From the NCBI GenBank assembly GCA_950295325.1, contig OX485804.1, positions 53,754,001 through 53,818,000 on the forward strand: DNA of 64,000 nucleotides. Reading direction: 5' to 3'. This document shows, piece by piece, positions 12,804 to 25,300 of the stretch. This stretch comes from Polytrichum commune (taxonomy: Eukaryota > Streptophyta > Polytrichopsida > Polytrichales > Polytrichaceae). The translations under genes and the position numbers were made by a program. The number at the start of each line of letters is the position of its first letter. The first letter of the stretch is position 1. The notes under the pieces are model-generated. The model was given only the letters and a program-made list of their open reading frames with translations, was not told the origin of the DNA and searched no databases.

Positions 12804-13056
12804 CTGTTTGACTAAAGTTGGTTTTATTTTTACAACATGTCTCAAAATTGATGCGTCTAACGTCTTCTGTTATGGTTATGGAAGTGCTCACAAAGAAATG
12901 CAGAAAGTAAACACAAAGAATTGCAGAAAGTAAACACTAAGAAATGCAGAAAGTCCCAAGAAATATCACCTCCCTCATCATATTATTTCACTCTTTGAAT
13001 ATCAGTTTCAACTTCAAAGCTTGTCAATCAACCTGTCCACCTGTTTGTTTAGAACA

Positions 13057-14416
13057 TCAGTGTTGCGGTTGAAGCTTTTCAGCAACCCCACTTGTCTCCA
13101 CCATTTTCCCAAAAAGTGCTAGCGCTTCATCATGGAACCTTGTTCCACTAGAAGCCCTCGTGGTTGACGTCTTCTTTTTGGTGCTATCCAGTGAGTCATC
13201 CAAATCCATCTCATCCACAGAGTCTTCCACAGGCAAGTCCAAATCATTAGCAGAAGCGCTGACATGTTTCCGAACAGATCCTGTTTGGGAAAACCAAGAC
13301 TCAAATTGGCCATAGTACTTGCAGTCGTGGCGACTTTCACCAGATACATTGTTTGCTAGTTTGTTTTCCGTATAGGCCTTGAACAAGCTGTTAAACTTCT
13401 TCTTTACTGCCTCAATTGATTTTTTCAAAGTAGGAATTTGGGAGAGAAGACGAGCATGGAGCTTGTGCCACATGTCAATCCCTGCAACAAGCAATTTCGA
13501 AAATTGAGAAATTGAGAAACAAATCTCACTTTTTAAGAGTTTATGTAACGAACATTACAAAACTTCTCACATCTGAATTTGAGTTGTTTGCAGAAGAAAA
13601 ACCAAAGATAATCAAACATACAGAATGGCCATGGGAGCTTGTGAATGATGCGAAGGCTGTTTGGCTTAAAGATAACAAATAAGTGACAGCGGAGTATAAG
13701 CGTTTTTATCAATCTCCCAGTCTAGGTTTGTGACTTTTTGTGGGTTTCAAGTAAATTGAGAGGTTCGTATTTGCTCATTCAAGGTCGAATTACACTGGGA
13801 TGAGATCCGAAGTAACTGAAAAACTAACTGTGTTGTATATTTCTCAGAAAATTCTTTACGGACTCGCTTGAGAAAGAAAATTCATATGCCCCATCCACAT
13901 AAGTTGGTTGAAGTTTATGCGAGATTGCATAGAACACTAGATCATCAAGGACGGTTTTCTGAATTTCATTCTCAACTTGGACCACTCTTTGAGCCACAGG
14001 CTGTTTCCGAAGAACCCTTGGGTAGGACTCAATTCAATGCAGAAGACAATGTGCGTTTCAAAGCAGTTCTCTTCATTCCTCCAGCAGGAAAGGAAAGGAA
14101 AGGAAGAAACCCCAACATTACAGGTGAGTATCTTACCTTGTTTTTTCCCGTTTTTCTTGAAATCATCGTCCATTTCTCCACGCAATGCAATTAGCATTTC
14201 GATCTCGTCATCCTTCCACCTTGCCCCTCTGTCTTCCTCGTCCTCCTCCTCCGTCTTCAACATCTTTCCTTTTGATCTCTTCGATGTTGTTTTCTGCCTA
14301 ACAGGTTCCTCAAGTACCCTCACATCCTCATCGTCCTCTCTCTCAATTCTCTTTTGGCTTTGTTGAGAACTCTCTTGCGTTGGGTAGGATGCATTTTCAC
14401 AACTTGTGCCCTCCAT
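13057..14416 (-). CDS. Harbinger Myb/SANT-like DNA-binding protein
   Basis: Exon 1 is 14137-14416 and exon 2 is 13057-13481; the join (GTAAGA donor, TTGCAG acceptor) is in frame and gives 234 residues. An acidic Ser/Gln-rich N-terminus leads to the Myb/SANT-like domain at about residues 66-145. This begins RWKDDEIEMLIALRGEM and continues across the junction as KKQGIDMWHKLHARLL and AVKKKFNSLFKAYTENK. Harbinger elements need this protein to bring transposase to the ends and into the nucleus. The tail is rich in Asp/Ser. The 655-bp intron carries HSP90-derived sequence in the opposite orientation. Confidence 0.88.
13593..14092 (+). pseudogene. Captured HSP90 gene fragments
   Basis: Plus-strand sequence inside the intron of the Harbinger-1 Myb gene. 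Block 1, about 13593-13725, follows TTTGCAG and encodes EEKPKIIKHTEWPWELVNDA then KAVWLKDNK, a stop, and VTAEYKRFYQS. Block 2, about 14011-14092, encodes EEPLGRTQFNAEDNVRFKAV then LFIPPAG. These match the middle-domain HSP90 segments 'WELLNDVKAIWLR..EEYxxFYHS' and 'HFNAEGDVEFKAVLFVPP'. The NAE..VEFKAVLF wording is closest to the ER paralogue (GRP94 type), as far as I can judge from memory. The in-frame stop and missing remainder show it is non-functional. Confidence 0.78.
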
Positions 14417-15494
14417 GGCAATCAGCGAAGAAACTAGACAGGGAAGAAACCACAGCCAAAACCACCTTCACGTAGAACTGCGAAGCGGAGAACGACGGGA
14501 TGGGTGAAGTCGCCCGTAGGTGCGAAGTGGGTCTCCATAAACCCTCGACCCATTTTTTGGCCGGCGGGCCACTTTTTTCCCTCCAAAACGCCGCCATGTC
14601 ACCCGCCACGCAAGCTTTAGGAGAAGTGGGCCGACTCTCAATATAAAGCCCTCGGGGCCATATTAGGGGCCATTTGGGCAATCTAAGCACTCTCATTGGT
14701 TGATGTCTAGGGTTTGGAAACGGCCCCTAGAAATGGCCCCTAATATAAAGCGGCCCTTATTCATTACCAAAGTGAAGATTCTCATGCTCATTAAATAGGC
14801 ATATAAGGGCCCCAGAAATCATGTTACCTATTGAGCTTGAAATGATTTTGAACACGTAGTATAGCCTCTTTTAAAGACAAGTCTATTTAGTATCTGTTCT
14901 TCACACCACACCTACTAACATACCATTCATACACAGGTGTCCAATTAAGGTAACTACTGTATTAGGCACATCTACCTCACTGTTAGTTTTGAGTATTTGT
15001 ACCTAAGTCTGGAGAATCAGACTCATCCCAAAGCATCATGCAGCATGGTGCTAGTGCAAAATGGCACAAAGGTAACAAACAACAAGACATGATCATTTCA
15101 GAAATCTGAAAGGCCGTTGATTGCAAATTAACCTCTTAATCCATGATCATATGCGACATCCACATTGTATCATGTAGTGTATCATAGTGCTTGTGGGAAC
15201 TTTACCTTGTTGAAAAGACCTCCTGTGATTTGCCCCAATTTCTTACTCAACAAGCCTGTTCTACTACATCAATACAATTAATTAATCTACACTATCCACT
15301 ACAATGTACACATCTATGAACCATCCAGAAAATCATCAGCACTAGATACTCTACCTACAGCAGGTTTCTACAAAAAACAAAACAAAACAGATAGCTATAA
15401 AGCCATCCTCTGATAGTCTTGTTTGTATTTTGCTGCAAAACTCACTTGAAAAGACTATTAGGTCAATGAGAATCCCAATTTGGCATCAATTTCA

Positions 15495-18400
15495 TCAATT
15501 TCCAAGACTAGATCCTTGCATCATACCATTACGAATCTGCTCTGTGATGTCACCTACGTGACCTGGTCCATGAGGAAGAAAGATTGTGGTGTTCTTGGAG
15601 CTGTTTCCAATTTCTTTCATGGTGTCAAAGTATTGGGTCAATAATACAAGGTCCATAACATCTTTAGCTGATGTCCCGGGAACGTTGTTCGAGAACGTAA
15701 GCACGCTCTCGCGAAGCCCTTCTGTAATGGCTTGACGCTGCCGGGCAATTCCAGACCCTGAAAGATATTTTGCTTCAGCTTCTCCCTCTGCTCTCTTGAC
15801 TTGCAATATTTTTTCTGCCTCCGCTTTGTCCATTGCTGCCATCCTCATCCTTTGAGCTGGGCCAAACCCAAATCAAAAAGTTCAAGATAGATGTCAGTAA
15901 ACCCCTCTCTCATTCGTTAAACTAAAAACCCACTCTTCTTATATCACACAATAAAAGTTGTCCTTAAAGTCTTTGAAAAACTCATGTTTAGGTAAGGAAA
16001 TTCCCCCCACTTTTGACAATTTATGATGTTTTAAGGAGTGCTCAAGTGGTGTCAGAACCCTCCATCTTAGTAAAATGAAGCGGAGGGGCATTTGACTTAG
16101 GCCAAGAGATGGTTACATAAAAGTGAATTTCTTGTCAAACTTTTGAAGGCACCTAAAATAGTGCTCTCAAAGTTTGACAAGGAGTTGATTTTTAAATAAC
16201 CACCTCATAAAATGAATGGAGACAACCCAAAAAAGCTGGAGTTATTGATGGCAAGGAACTCACCAGCATTAATTTCATTCATAGCCCGTCGCACAGTCGC
16301 ATCCGGTTCAACATCAACAATGAGGGTCTGCTCAATGCTATATCCATATGCCCCCATAACCTGATAACACCACCAATGGTTGACGAATTATTATTATCAT
16401 CCATAATTGACCAAAATATGGCATCAACCATGTAGATCCATATCACATTTACAACAAAATTGAACATGAACCGGTCTAGAGGTTAACAAAGAGTAGCAAG
16501 CAACCAATATTAGCAAATCCAACAGTGACAGACAGGGTGATAAAATCTACAGCGACCATAATATATGAGGGATATCTCTTGCCGTTCTCATCAACTTGCA
16601 ACATAATACAATAGATCATAATTAAAGCCCAAGGAAAAAGAATTACCTTCTCCAACTCTTGTGATACAGCTTTAGCAATATCATCCTTTTGCTCAAAAAC
16701 ATCATCCAAAATCATCTTGGGGACACATGCTCGAACAACTGTTGCAACACATTCAAGAGTTAGCATTTGTTCAGTGGTCTGAAGTCCCCTAAAAGAAAAT
16801 AAATAAGACCCTTTGCACACCCTTACCAAACAAATTAGGCATCAAACCCTTTGCACGCAAGAAAAAACATTTGCATCACACCTCCATGAAACCAAAAAAT
16901 ATAAGGAATCTCAATAGAGTGATGCAATTGACTGATTATCATTTGATATTCTTCAGGATACTCACCATCAAAGACATAAGCCTGAATCTGCTCACGTGGG
17001 TTTTGAAGCTCATAGAAGGCATCATCAGCATTCTGTCGTACAACACGGTATTGAATGGAGCAGACTACAGTCACAAACACATTGTCCTGCAAAAATATAT
17101 CACTTTTGGTATTAGTGGTCTATCCTTGTGATAAAACACTAAAATATTCAAGACCTCAAACCATTATCTGAAAACTACATGCACTTAATAACAAGGTACA
17201 AAATGAATCCCAAAACTCTCCCCCAAAGCCTACATCACCATCTCAGGTACTTGAAAACAGACACATTCCCAACTGTCAATCCTTCCGTATACAAAATGGT
17301 GATTAATTTGAAGATAACTCTAGTTTTTGTTTAAACCTTTTCATTTAAACTGAGAACAATGTCAGAACTCCCGGAGTTGGCCTTCTGTACTTGGCATAGG
17401 ATTACCGGCCTATCCCCTGAGCTGTACGTTGATAAAATTATCAATTGAAATCTCCCATTTGATATATATATATATATATCAAATAGGTGTTAGTGGTCAA
17501 TCCTTATGATAAAACCTCAACCACCACAGAAACATTTAAAACCTCCATGATCTGCACAGCTTTTATGCACTTCAATAACGAGGTACAAATGAAACCCAGA
17601 AACAGAGACACTCCCCACATGAACCTACTATTCGTGTACACAGTTGTGATTGAAATCAAATTGAATCTAGTTCTATGTGATACCCTTCCGTGCAGGGGGT
17701 CACAAGCTTCCCCCTTGGGATGTGATCTTATAAACTTATGAATGGAAAGCTCCACTTTATTGCTATTTAATTTTAATTGTAAATATACAAAATAATATAA
17801 CATATTCTAATCCTGTAAAACAGAATCACCTAAGCATTATGTGACACAAAAGGTGGGATTGAGGACTCTCAATCTGCAGACTGCTTTATATGATTTTAAC
17901 ACTCGCAACGCACAATTAGCGCCTCACATTCCTAAAATACAATTCTTCAACCCTATGTCACCACCACACCGACATCATCCTCTTCACATATTCATATACG
18001 AAGTTTGGCTTAAGTTCACGATCCATCTGGTTCTCTTTAAAACCCTTCCGGGGCTGGCATCCAGTGCTTGGCATGAGTTTACCGGCTAGTCCCTCGGGGT
18101 GTAGAAATCTTCTCAACTTATCAATAAGAATTTCCCATTTTATTGCTCTCTATTTTTAATAAGGAAAAATAGGATTAAATAGAACAAAACCCTCTAAAAT
18201 CAACTAATCACCTACTCTAATCACCATGACATACACCAGGTGGAAATTGAGGACTCTCAATCTGCAGAATGCATTTTCGGTTCTACCACTCTGAACGCAC
18301 AATTAGTGTGTTAAGTCCCTAACATAACAATCTTCAACCTACGTCACCACCCGCACCGACATCATCATCTTCCCCACATACGGTCGACATCAGGTCACAA

Positions 18401-18773
18401 GAAACACATAATTCATAATTCACCACCGATCCCTAACGAAACCCCAAGCGCCCAACGAACGACAAAACAGCCACCCACCAGTTTCCGAAACAAGAACACA
18501 CCAAAACCCACACCAAACCAATTCAAACCGAACCGAACAAAATTGCTTCTCTCCCTTTACTTTCCTTTACTGTACTTGACTGACCTTGGTCTTGGTGTCG
18601 CAGCGAACATCGAGCGACTGAACACGCAGGGATAGGGTTCCAACCAACCACTCCCCCGCAAAAGGGTTTAAGCAATGTAACCCCGGCTGCGCGATTTGGG
18701 CAAACCTCCCCCACTGCTCGACCACTCCCACCGTCGATTGCGCCACGCAGATCAAACACCCGAACGCCCCCAT
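15495..18773 (-). CDS. Hypersensitive-induced reaction (HIR) protein, band-7/SPFH family
   Basis: Five exons (18585-18773, 16966-17086, 16647-16738, 16264-16360, 15495-15856) join with all phases consistent to 286 residues, the usual length of plant HIR proteins. The start is [10 protein letters not shown]: Gly2 and Cys6 suit N-myristoylation and palmitoylation, which attach HIRs to plasma-membrane microdomains. Family blocks follow in order: [130 protein letters not shown]. HIRs form oligomers and associate with resistance receptors to promote hypersensitive cell death. Gene structure and protein look intact. Intron 1 is long (1.5 kb) and contains diverged repeats. Confidence 0.95.
17160..18385. 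repeat. Diverged repeat array in HIR intron 1
   Basis: Related units end in similar motifs (TTATCAATTGAAATCTCCCA near 17440, TTATGAATGGAAAGCTCCAC near 17736, TTATCAATAAGAATTTCCCA near 18117). A unit beginning GAGGACTCTCAATCTGCAGA occurs at about 17854 and 18248, about 394 bp apart. An (AT)n tract is at about 17466-17480. The array probably arose by successive local duplication within the intron. Confidence 0.6.
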
Positions 18774-18960
18774 CGCGAAGAATTCGATTGCTCAGCCTCC
18801 ACTGCCCAGTTCGATTCGTGCAAAATCGGTGCGGAATGCGTGAAACAAATTGCGGTGGAATGTTGGTAGGAATGAAGGATTGAAGTAAAGAAGGAAGGCA
18901 GCGCGTTGAAGGAAGAGAGGAGGAGGAGGAGGAAGGGACAGGGAAGGCTCTGACGGTTGC

Positions 18961-18981
18961 TGACGTCATCATCCTACGTGG
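18961..18981 (-). promoter_or_regulatory. bZIP-type sites upstream of HIR gene
   Basis: The perfect palindrome TGACGTCA (18961-18968) and the ABRE-like CCTACGTGG (18973-18981) lie about 190 bp upstream of the HIR start codon. TGACG elements bind TGA-class bZIP factors, which mediate salicylate-linked defence responses. That this promoter uses them is inference. A purine-rich GGA tract lies just downstream (about 18910-18940). Confidence 0.4.
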
Positions 18982-18999
18982 ATGACGCGTGGCTGTGGT

Positions 19000-21900
19000 C
19001 TGGGGTCCGACGTCGAGGGTGCCTTTGGCCTCAAGTCTTTGGGGTGGAGAACAGATCGACGAACAAATTGAAGTGAAGGTTTTGTCAAGATCTTTTGCAT
19101 GGCTTGAAAGCAAGGGAATTGCAAGAGCATAATCACAAGTGCTAACACAAAGGGGTGCTAAATTGGGTAACATTATTTTGGAGGGGAGTAGTCTTGTTAT
19201 TTGCCCCACACGTTCATCTCCATATGAGTTTCATAAATTGTGGTCGGAATTAATATGTTACAACACACATGGCTTTACATAAAAGTAATTGAAGATTTTA
19301 TTTGGTCAAAAAATGATGATGTATTGATAGTTGAGTCTCTTGTACATGAGTTTAAAGTTGGGCCATGATATAGCCAAGCTCTTCTAGCCAAGGAGGGCTT
19401 CTCAGGGCCCGCCAACGGGATAATAGCAGTTAGGTGTGATGTGTGGGTCCACCTCACAAGCTAAACCTAGCATTGTTCCATTGCAAGGCATTGTATGAAG
19501 AACCAATGAACATGTTTAAAGCGATGTTTTTTTTTATGGAAATTTGAAGGCATCCGGACCATTGCTAAGCTTCATGCTCCTTCAACCCTTTCAAAACAAG
19601 CTATCAATCACAATACAATGTTAATTTTGGTTGGCTTTCCAACCAAGGTCATTTTTTGGCTCATTTTAGAGACCACTTTAGATCACTCACTTATGTACAA
19701 TTGGACTCCACTTCAAGAGTGAGTTGCTAACATCATAGAATCACAACACATAGGTGCCCAGTTCCAGTTGGATGCCAAACTTTGGCCCATTTCACAGACC
19801 ACCCCTAAGTCTCTTCCCTCAAGGCAAAACCAATAATAGAGATGCCCTATTCCATATGGACCTTGTTGTAGCACTAAAATTGGATGACGCTCAAGGATGG
19901 ATTATGTGGGATGAGTGGACATTTTATCTGCCTTTCTATTGGGATTTTGTTTAACTAACCTTCCACCCACCGTCACGGCAAGCATCTACTAGGCCCGTTT
20001 TCATTTCCCAACCTCAAGAGGCAGCCTATCATTGGTCAAGCTGCAATCATTCTAGGCCAAGATGTGCAACCTCTACCAAGAATCAATCCATTTTGTTTGA
20101 GACATGGACACACTATGTGCGGCTAGGCCCTTTGGCCAACTTTATTTTGAGAGTAAACAACATGTTTATTCCTAGCCTTTGGCCATATTATTATCTAATA
20201 TAGGGTGAGAGGACATGAAATTAGCAATGTTATGTCCGAAGTGGCCACAATCATTGAAGTGATGGAGCCACATATGGATGATGAAATGCCGATTGTGTAA
20301 TTCTTCACCTAAAATAACATGGTTGGTCATAAGTATGAGGGAATGCCTTGAGGGGACTACATTATGAAGAAAAAAAACAGTCCTACAATCTTTCAAGTTC
20401 ACAATGCACTCCCCTTAGGGCATCCATGAGTAAAGACCTCCTACGCTTTTTGCATATTAAGGAGTTTGTACATACGAACATATGTAAGGTTGTGGGACAT
20501 TTCACACTGCTAGAATGTCCTCCGTAAAAAATGGGGATATCATGTTCTATATAGACATGTACTAACTAAATTAAAAAATTAAAAAACCAACATATCTTTA
20601 CACCCAAAAAAAAACATGGGGATGGGTGGAGGATGGCTTGTCCACATTCATTGAAGGTGCTCGTCTTTGAAAGGAGGTAGTAGTCTGGAGGGCATCTCCA
20701 ATTCTCATGATGTCCATTTTGAGATAACATTAGAATTAGGTCAACTTGAAGATGAAGCAACACCATAATTCACATTGGGGGCGATATTGAAGTAATCTTT
20801 CTTTTGTGTTTGCATTTATCCTTCTTATATTATATTATTTTAAAATAGAACATGTTCACCTCATTTGTCTTTTAATTGACCAATGGTCGCCTTTGTGTTG
20901 ACCAAGCCCCCTCCCACAACCCATGTGGAATGATAACCTTTTGTAATAAAAAAGAAAGATGTTTGAGAAATATTTGTTAAATATTTGTTAAATAGCAACC
21001 CTTGCATTTGAAACAAAACCCTCATATCATCCCCTTTCAATTTGCCCACATGCCAAAAAGCTTCTAGTACTAACCAAGGGTTCACAAAAACACATTATCA
21101 AAAGTTCATTTCATAAATAGCATATGCTTCATAGCCATTTTAGAAGACATTGAGTGGCGGTAGTGGTCGTTGCTCCACTGTTCCGCCCTGTTCCGGAAGG
21201 GTAGGGGGGACCACGTTAAAATCATGTGTCATATGCACGGGAGCAAGGACCAGGACATCACATGCCTATACAGTACTAGTGAGAGTCTACGAATAACTTA
21301 AACTTTCAAATATTATTAATAGAGATTCAAATTGTCACAACAAAAGATATATATGGGATCAAGATGTGCCCACCCATTTTGACTTATTCTTACAAAAACC
21401 CTAGGATATGGCATATAAATGACATGATGGCTACGTGTGTTCCCCTCTACCATGAACACATGTCCTAGCATTCTAGGTTAAAAAAAACATGTCGAAAATA
21501 TCATACCTCTAATTGAGTTCTCCTTCATAACAAAAAAAGAGAAATAGTCACCCAACTGACTTTCTCTCAATTACCTAAATTCCATTTAATGCAGTGAAAA
21601 GAGCCATAGTGAAAGGGAGGAGACATGGAACTCGGAGTGGCAAAATACATGATCTCCTAATTCTCTTGACAATCTTTGGAGTAAGTTGCGGAAATTTGTT
21701 TGAGGTTTGTATGTTTTGCTAAACCCTAACATGAATGGTTGTTTGTCTTTCATTACTATCAAAAAGCTCTCATGAAGACCTAAAAATGATGTGCAAAGTA
21801 CGAGGTGTCTCTTAGAATATATATATTGTGCAATCACAATGAAGAGATTCAACAATCCCTCATCACTTTAAACGTCTTACAATGTGTTGCTTAACAAAAC

Positions 21901-22360
21901 ATCTTACATGAGGTTGTTAGATAATGGTCTTACGTCTTGAAATTATTCATTGCATTTCTTACGTATTTGTCCATATTTGCTTCGCATTGATATGTTAGCA
22001 TCAAACTTTGTAACTACTCATAGTCCTACTTTTGATTGTAAGTGTTATCAAATATCAAATTGTGCCTTGATGGATTGCTCATCCTCACAAAATTGTTATT
22101 ACCAAATCCTTTCCAAATAAATTTAGGGTTTGCATTGATTAATTCTACTAGCTTGTAATTTTTTTTAATTATGGCGATGCTTGCTTTGATGTTAGTCTAT
22201 GAGTCTCATATGTAATGTGGATGAAATGTCTTTTTTTCAATTTCAAATTATATCTTAAGGAATTTGTGAATTACAACAACAACGTTCATGATCTCTCATG
22301 GCAGACTCATTGCCCATTACAAGATCCCGTGAAGATTGAAGAATAGTGCAACATTGAGCT
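19000..22360. other. Gene-free AT-rich interval
   Basis: Sequence between the HIR promoter and the first proposed exon of the coiled-coil gene. Only short open frames without domain signal. No element with paired ends and a target duplication was recognised. Confidence 0.45.
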
Positions 22361-22364
22361 CATC

Positions 22365-25300
22365 ATGACTCAAAAAGGGAAGTTCGCACCTCCAAATGGT
22401 TGGAAGTCGATGGTAGTGAAAGTGCAAGCAGACAAATGGATAGATGCCATGGTTGCAGTGTGCGAGGTATGTCAATGCACAAATAGCTTTAACCTTGAAT
22501 GAACCACATTTTACTCCAATATAGTTGGCCCAAATGTATTCAAGGTGAACAATTTTATGCAACGAGGGTTGAAGATGATTGGAGTAGTAAATAAACAAAT
22601 GTGAATAAAATACTCCATTCGAATGAATTTCATTCATATAATTTCACTTGTTATTCAAGGTATCTACTTTAAGATGGAAATGTCTATTTTACTCACTTGG
22701 AAAATATGGAAAGTTGCACAAGCTTTGATAAGTACTTTTTTTTCATGTTTCCAAATACAAGGCATGTGGATAAACTTACATTCCTAATTTTATAATTCCA
22801 TGCTTAATTTTACTATTGCAAATTTTTTTGGACATGATTGTTAGATACATCTTACCAAAGAAAGGTACCACTTTGTCCATGCTCTTCATATTGAGCAAAC
22901 TTAATTCAATTTAAAAACATAAATGTAGTCGCCTATTTTGTTAAAGAACCACTAGGGTTTTTAATATATTGAGAAACATTGTAAGCTAACCTTCAACATA
23001 GTTCATTGACACTCAAGACATTGCAAATTTGTGTGTCTTCGATCGCAGAGCACTACAAAGGAGAAAAATATACGCAAAAAAGATACCCCTAGATCAATAT
23101 CGTTGGAGAACATTGGTAACTATACTTGACAACCATGTGCCCTCTCACTGTATTGGATTGAAGGACATGTAACCTAGAATGCCAATCACATGAACGAGAT
23201 TTCTCTTTATCATTGTCACCATTGTTTTCACGTCAATCTAGCATGTTGAAATCCACAAACATTGAGCTTGGCGCAAATCAATACTTGTTGTTATGAGTTT
23301 CTTAAGTATAAATGTAATTTGCAAGACACATTACTTACTTATTTGAGTCAGTTGCTCAAATGAGCTGAAATAAATTCCATGCTCACTAGATGAAGCACTT
23401 CCCGGAGAACTTATAAACACACCAAGGTCCTTGCAAGCGTGTTTGGAACTTGGTGTAGACCCAAATGACATACTAAAACGGTACCAATTTACTCAACTTT
23501 ATGAATCATGAGTAAAAATTTTACGGGACTACAAATAATGTGCCCAAATGTGAAAAAACATTGGGTACAAACATAGAGTATTATACGAATATTCTCTTGT
23601 ATTTAGAGAGGCATGTGATTATTCTACCTTTCATAATGAGTCTCTTGACACATTTGAAATGCACTTGTACATTAGCTCTAATTTAGGTGTTGATTTTAGT
23701 ACATCCAAAATTAACAATCTTCATTTACTCCCAATGTTAAGAGTATTTAGATGCTATATATGATCGTGTCCAATCCCATAAAGTAATGCTTTGGTGCCCG
23801 CAGGCAAAGAGACTATTTCAATGAGAGGGGCTTAAGTAAGAAACTCCAAGAAATCAAATACCAACACCACGAGAAGCAACGACAAGGCATATCCATTGTG
23901 AATAATTCCATAAATTTGGGATATTTACAATTATGAGATACTAGATGTATATCACACATGCCATTTTCAATCTATTCGAACATTGTGTGAAAGAAACATC
24001 CGTATTGGGTGGTGATATATAAGAACAACTTCACAAGTAGCAAGATCATGTAAACCATATTGAAAGTGTAAGTGTATACGATTATTCTATCAAAGTTCTT
24101 CTTGCTACTTGTATTCAATTCTACACACATAGATTTGTAATAATTCCAACATGTTTGGACTTATCGGTAATAATTAATTGTTCTATAGAAGGGACACTAT
24201 AAAAATTTGTTTCAAATCATAGTCACTTCTAAATCTCAATTTTAGTGGGAATCTATCTATATATATATATTCCACATTGGACAAGAGTTTATAGCTTTGA
24301 TTCTCATGCCCATGATCGCTCGTTGTTTAATACATCAATGCAACATGTGAATGTCTAAGCAGTGTTGATCCAACGGCTCCTTGATGAAAGGAATCGAATC
24401 ATCTCATACAATGTCAATATATTTCCACCATATGGAGACCACAAATCGACTCCGGCGGAATACAAAAAGATCATCACCGAGAAGGTGACAATCGTTGAAT
24501 ATCTATATACTTCTTGCATATTTCACATAACATTATTCAAATCCATAACATTGTTCAGCGGGACTGGTAGTGTTTTGTGGAATATTCCCACAGTCGGTTC
24601 GAATGTGGGGAAGATTCTGCAAAATATGGTTAGTCCCACAAAACATTGTTATGGATTTAAATAATGTTATGCATTGTTTTCAAATTCGGTATTCAGAATC
24701 GTACGTGCTAGAATGCATGTCGTTTTGTGACTATGCTCTCGTCTTCAGCTACACTTGTTGTCCCAATTAGTGAGGGATGTCTAATAGTGACTGTGGGAAA
24801 TTAGTGAACGTGATACAAAAAATTCTTTACACTATGAAATTAGTGCCACCAAAAGATCTAGGGAGTATTGTTCATCCCGACGTTATGCATAGCATCACCA
24901 ATCACTAGTAGTGTTGAAACTTTTCAATATGGCAACTAGTTTTTTTTTTGTTGAAACACTCTACAAACACCTCAGAGGCTGCACACACCAATTTTCTTGA
25001 AATGTATAGCAAATGAGCATGCATTCATGGAATTAGTATCACTTAGTAGAAAGTTATGCCCTCTCTAAATTTTGAGACTTGGCAAAATAGTATGTGTTTT
25101 AAGAACTAGTATTACATGCACTAATTGGGATAATCAATGTAGTATATGTAAATTGCACACATGTTGACATGTTGTCAGTCAATAGTTTTCATACAAAGGA
25201 GATATGATTTGTAGGCTGCAGCAAGGGAGGCAGTTTTGCGGGGTAAGGAACAACGGATCCTTGAACAAACCGCTCAATATCAAGCTTTTCGAGAGGTAAG

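Larger units (their letters stand above)
8623..14756 (-). mobile_element. Complete PIF/Harbinger transposon (Harbinger-1)
   Basis: A 6134-bp element. Terminal inverted repeats start GGGCCGCTTTATATTAGG and match over about 26 bases at both ends. Flanks are TTA at 8620-8622 and 14757-14759, the 3-bp duplication typical of PIF/Harbinger. It encodes the two proteins autonomous members need: a DDE transposase (10012-11208) and a Myb/SANT-like protein (13057-14416), both on the minus strand. Sub-terminal sequence 8750-8845 contains an inverted pair around TCCATAGG/CCTATGGA, a possible transposase-binding site. It also holds lipase and HSP90 gene fragments on the plus strand and a family A fragment. 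Both genes look open, so it may be mobile or only recently silent. Confidence 0.93.
8560..14975 (-). repeat. Family A copy 2, split by Harbinger-1
   Basis: The left part is 8560-8622 and the right part 14757-14975. Joining them across a single TTA recreates the family A order seen at 53.8-54.2 kb on the complement: pieces matching GAGCTCAT, then CTTATTCATTA, then CAAAGTGAAGATTCTC. This copy was in place before Harbinger-1 arrived and defines its empty site. Confidence 0.8.

Noticed and set aside
13977-14366. Plus-strand Ser-rich frames
   Set aside because: Antisense shadow of the acidic exon 1 of the Harbinger-1 Myb gene (Glu/Asp codons read as Ser/Leu).
18523-19209. Minus-strand frame of 228 residues overlapping the HIR first exon
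   Set aside because: It reads HIR exon 1 in the wrong frame and promoter sequence upstream; the HIR frame [10 protein letters not shown] is supported by the whole gene.
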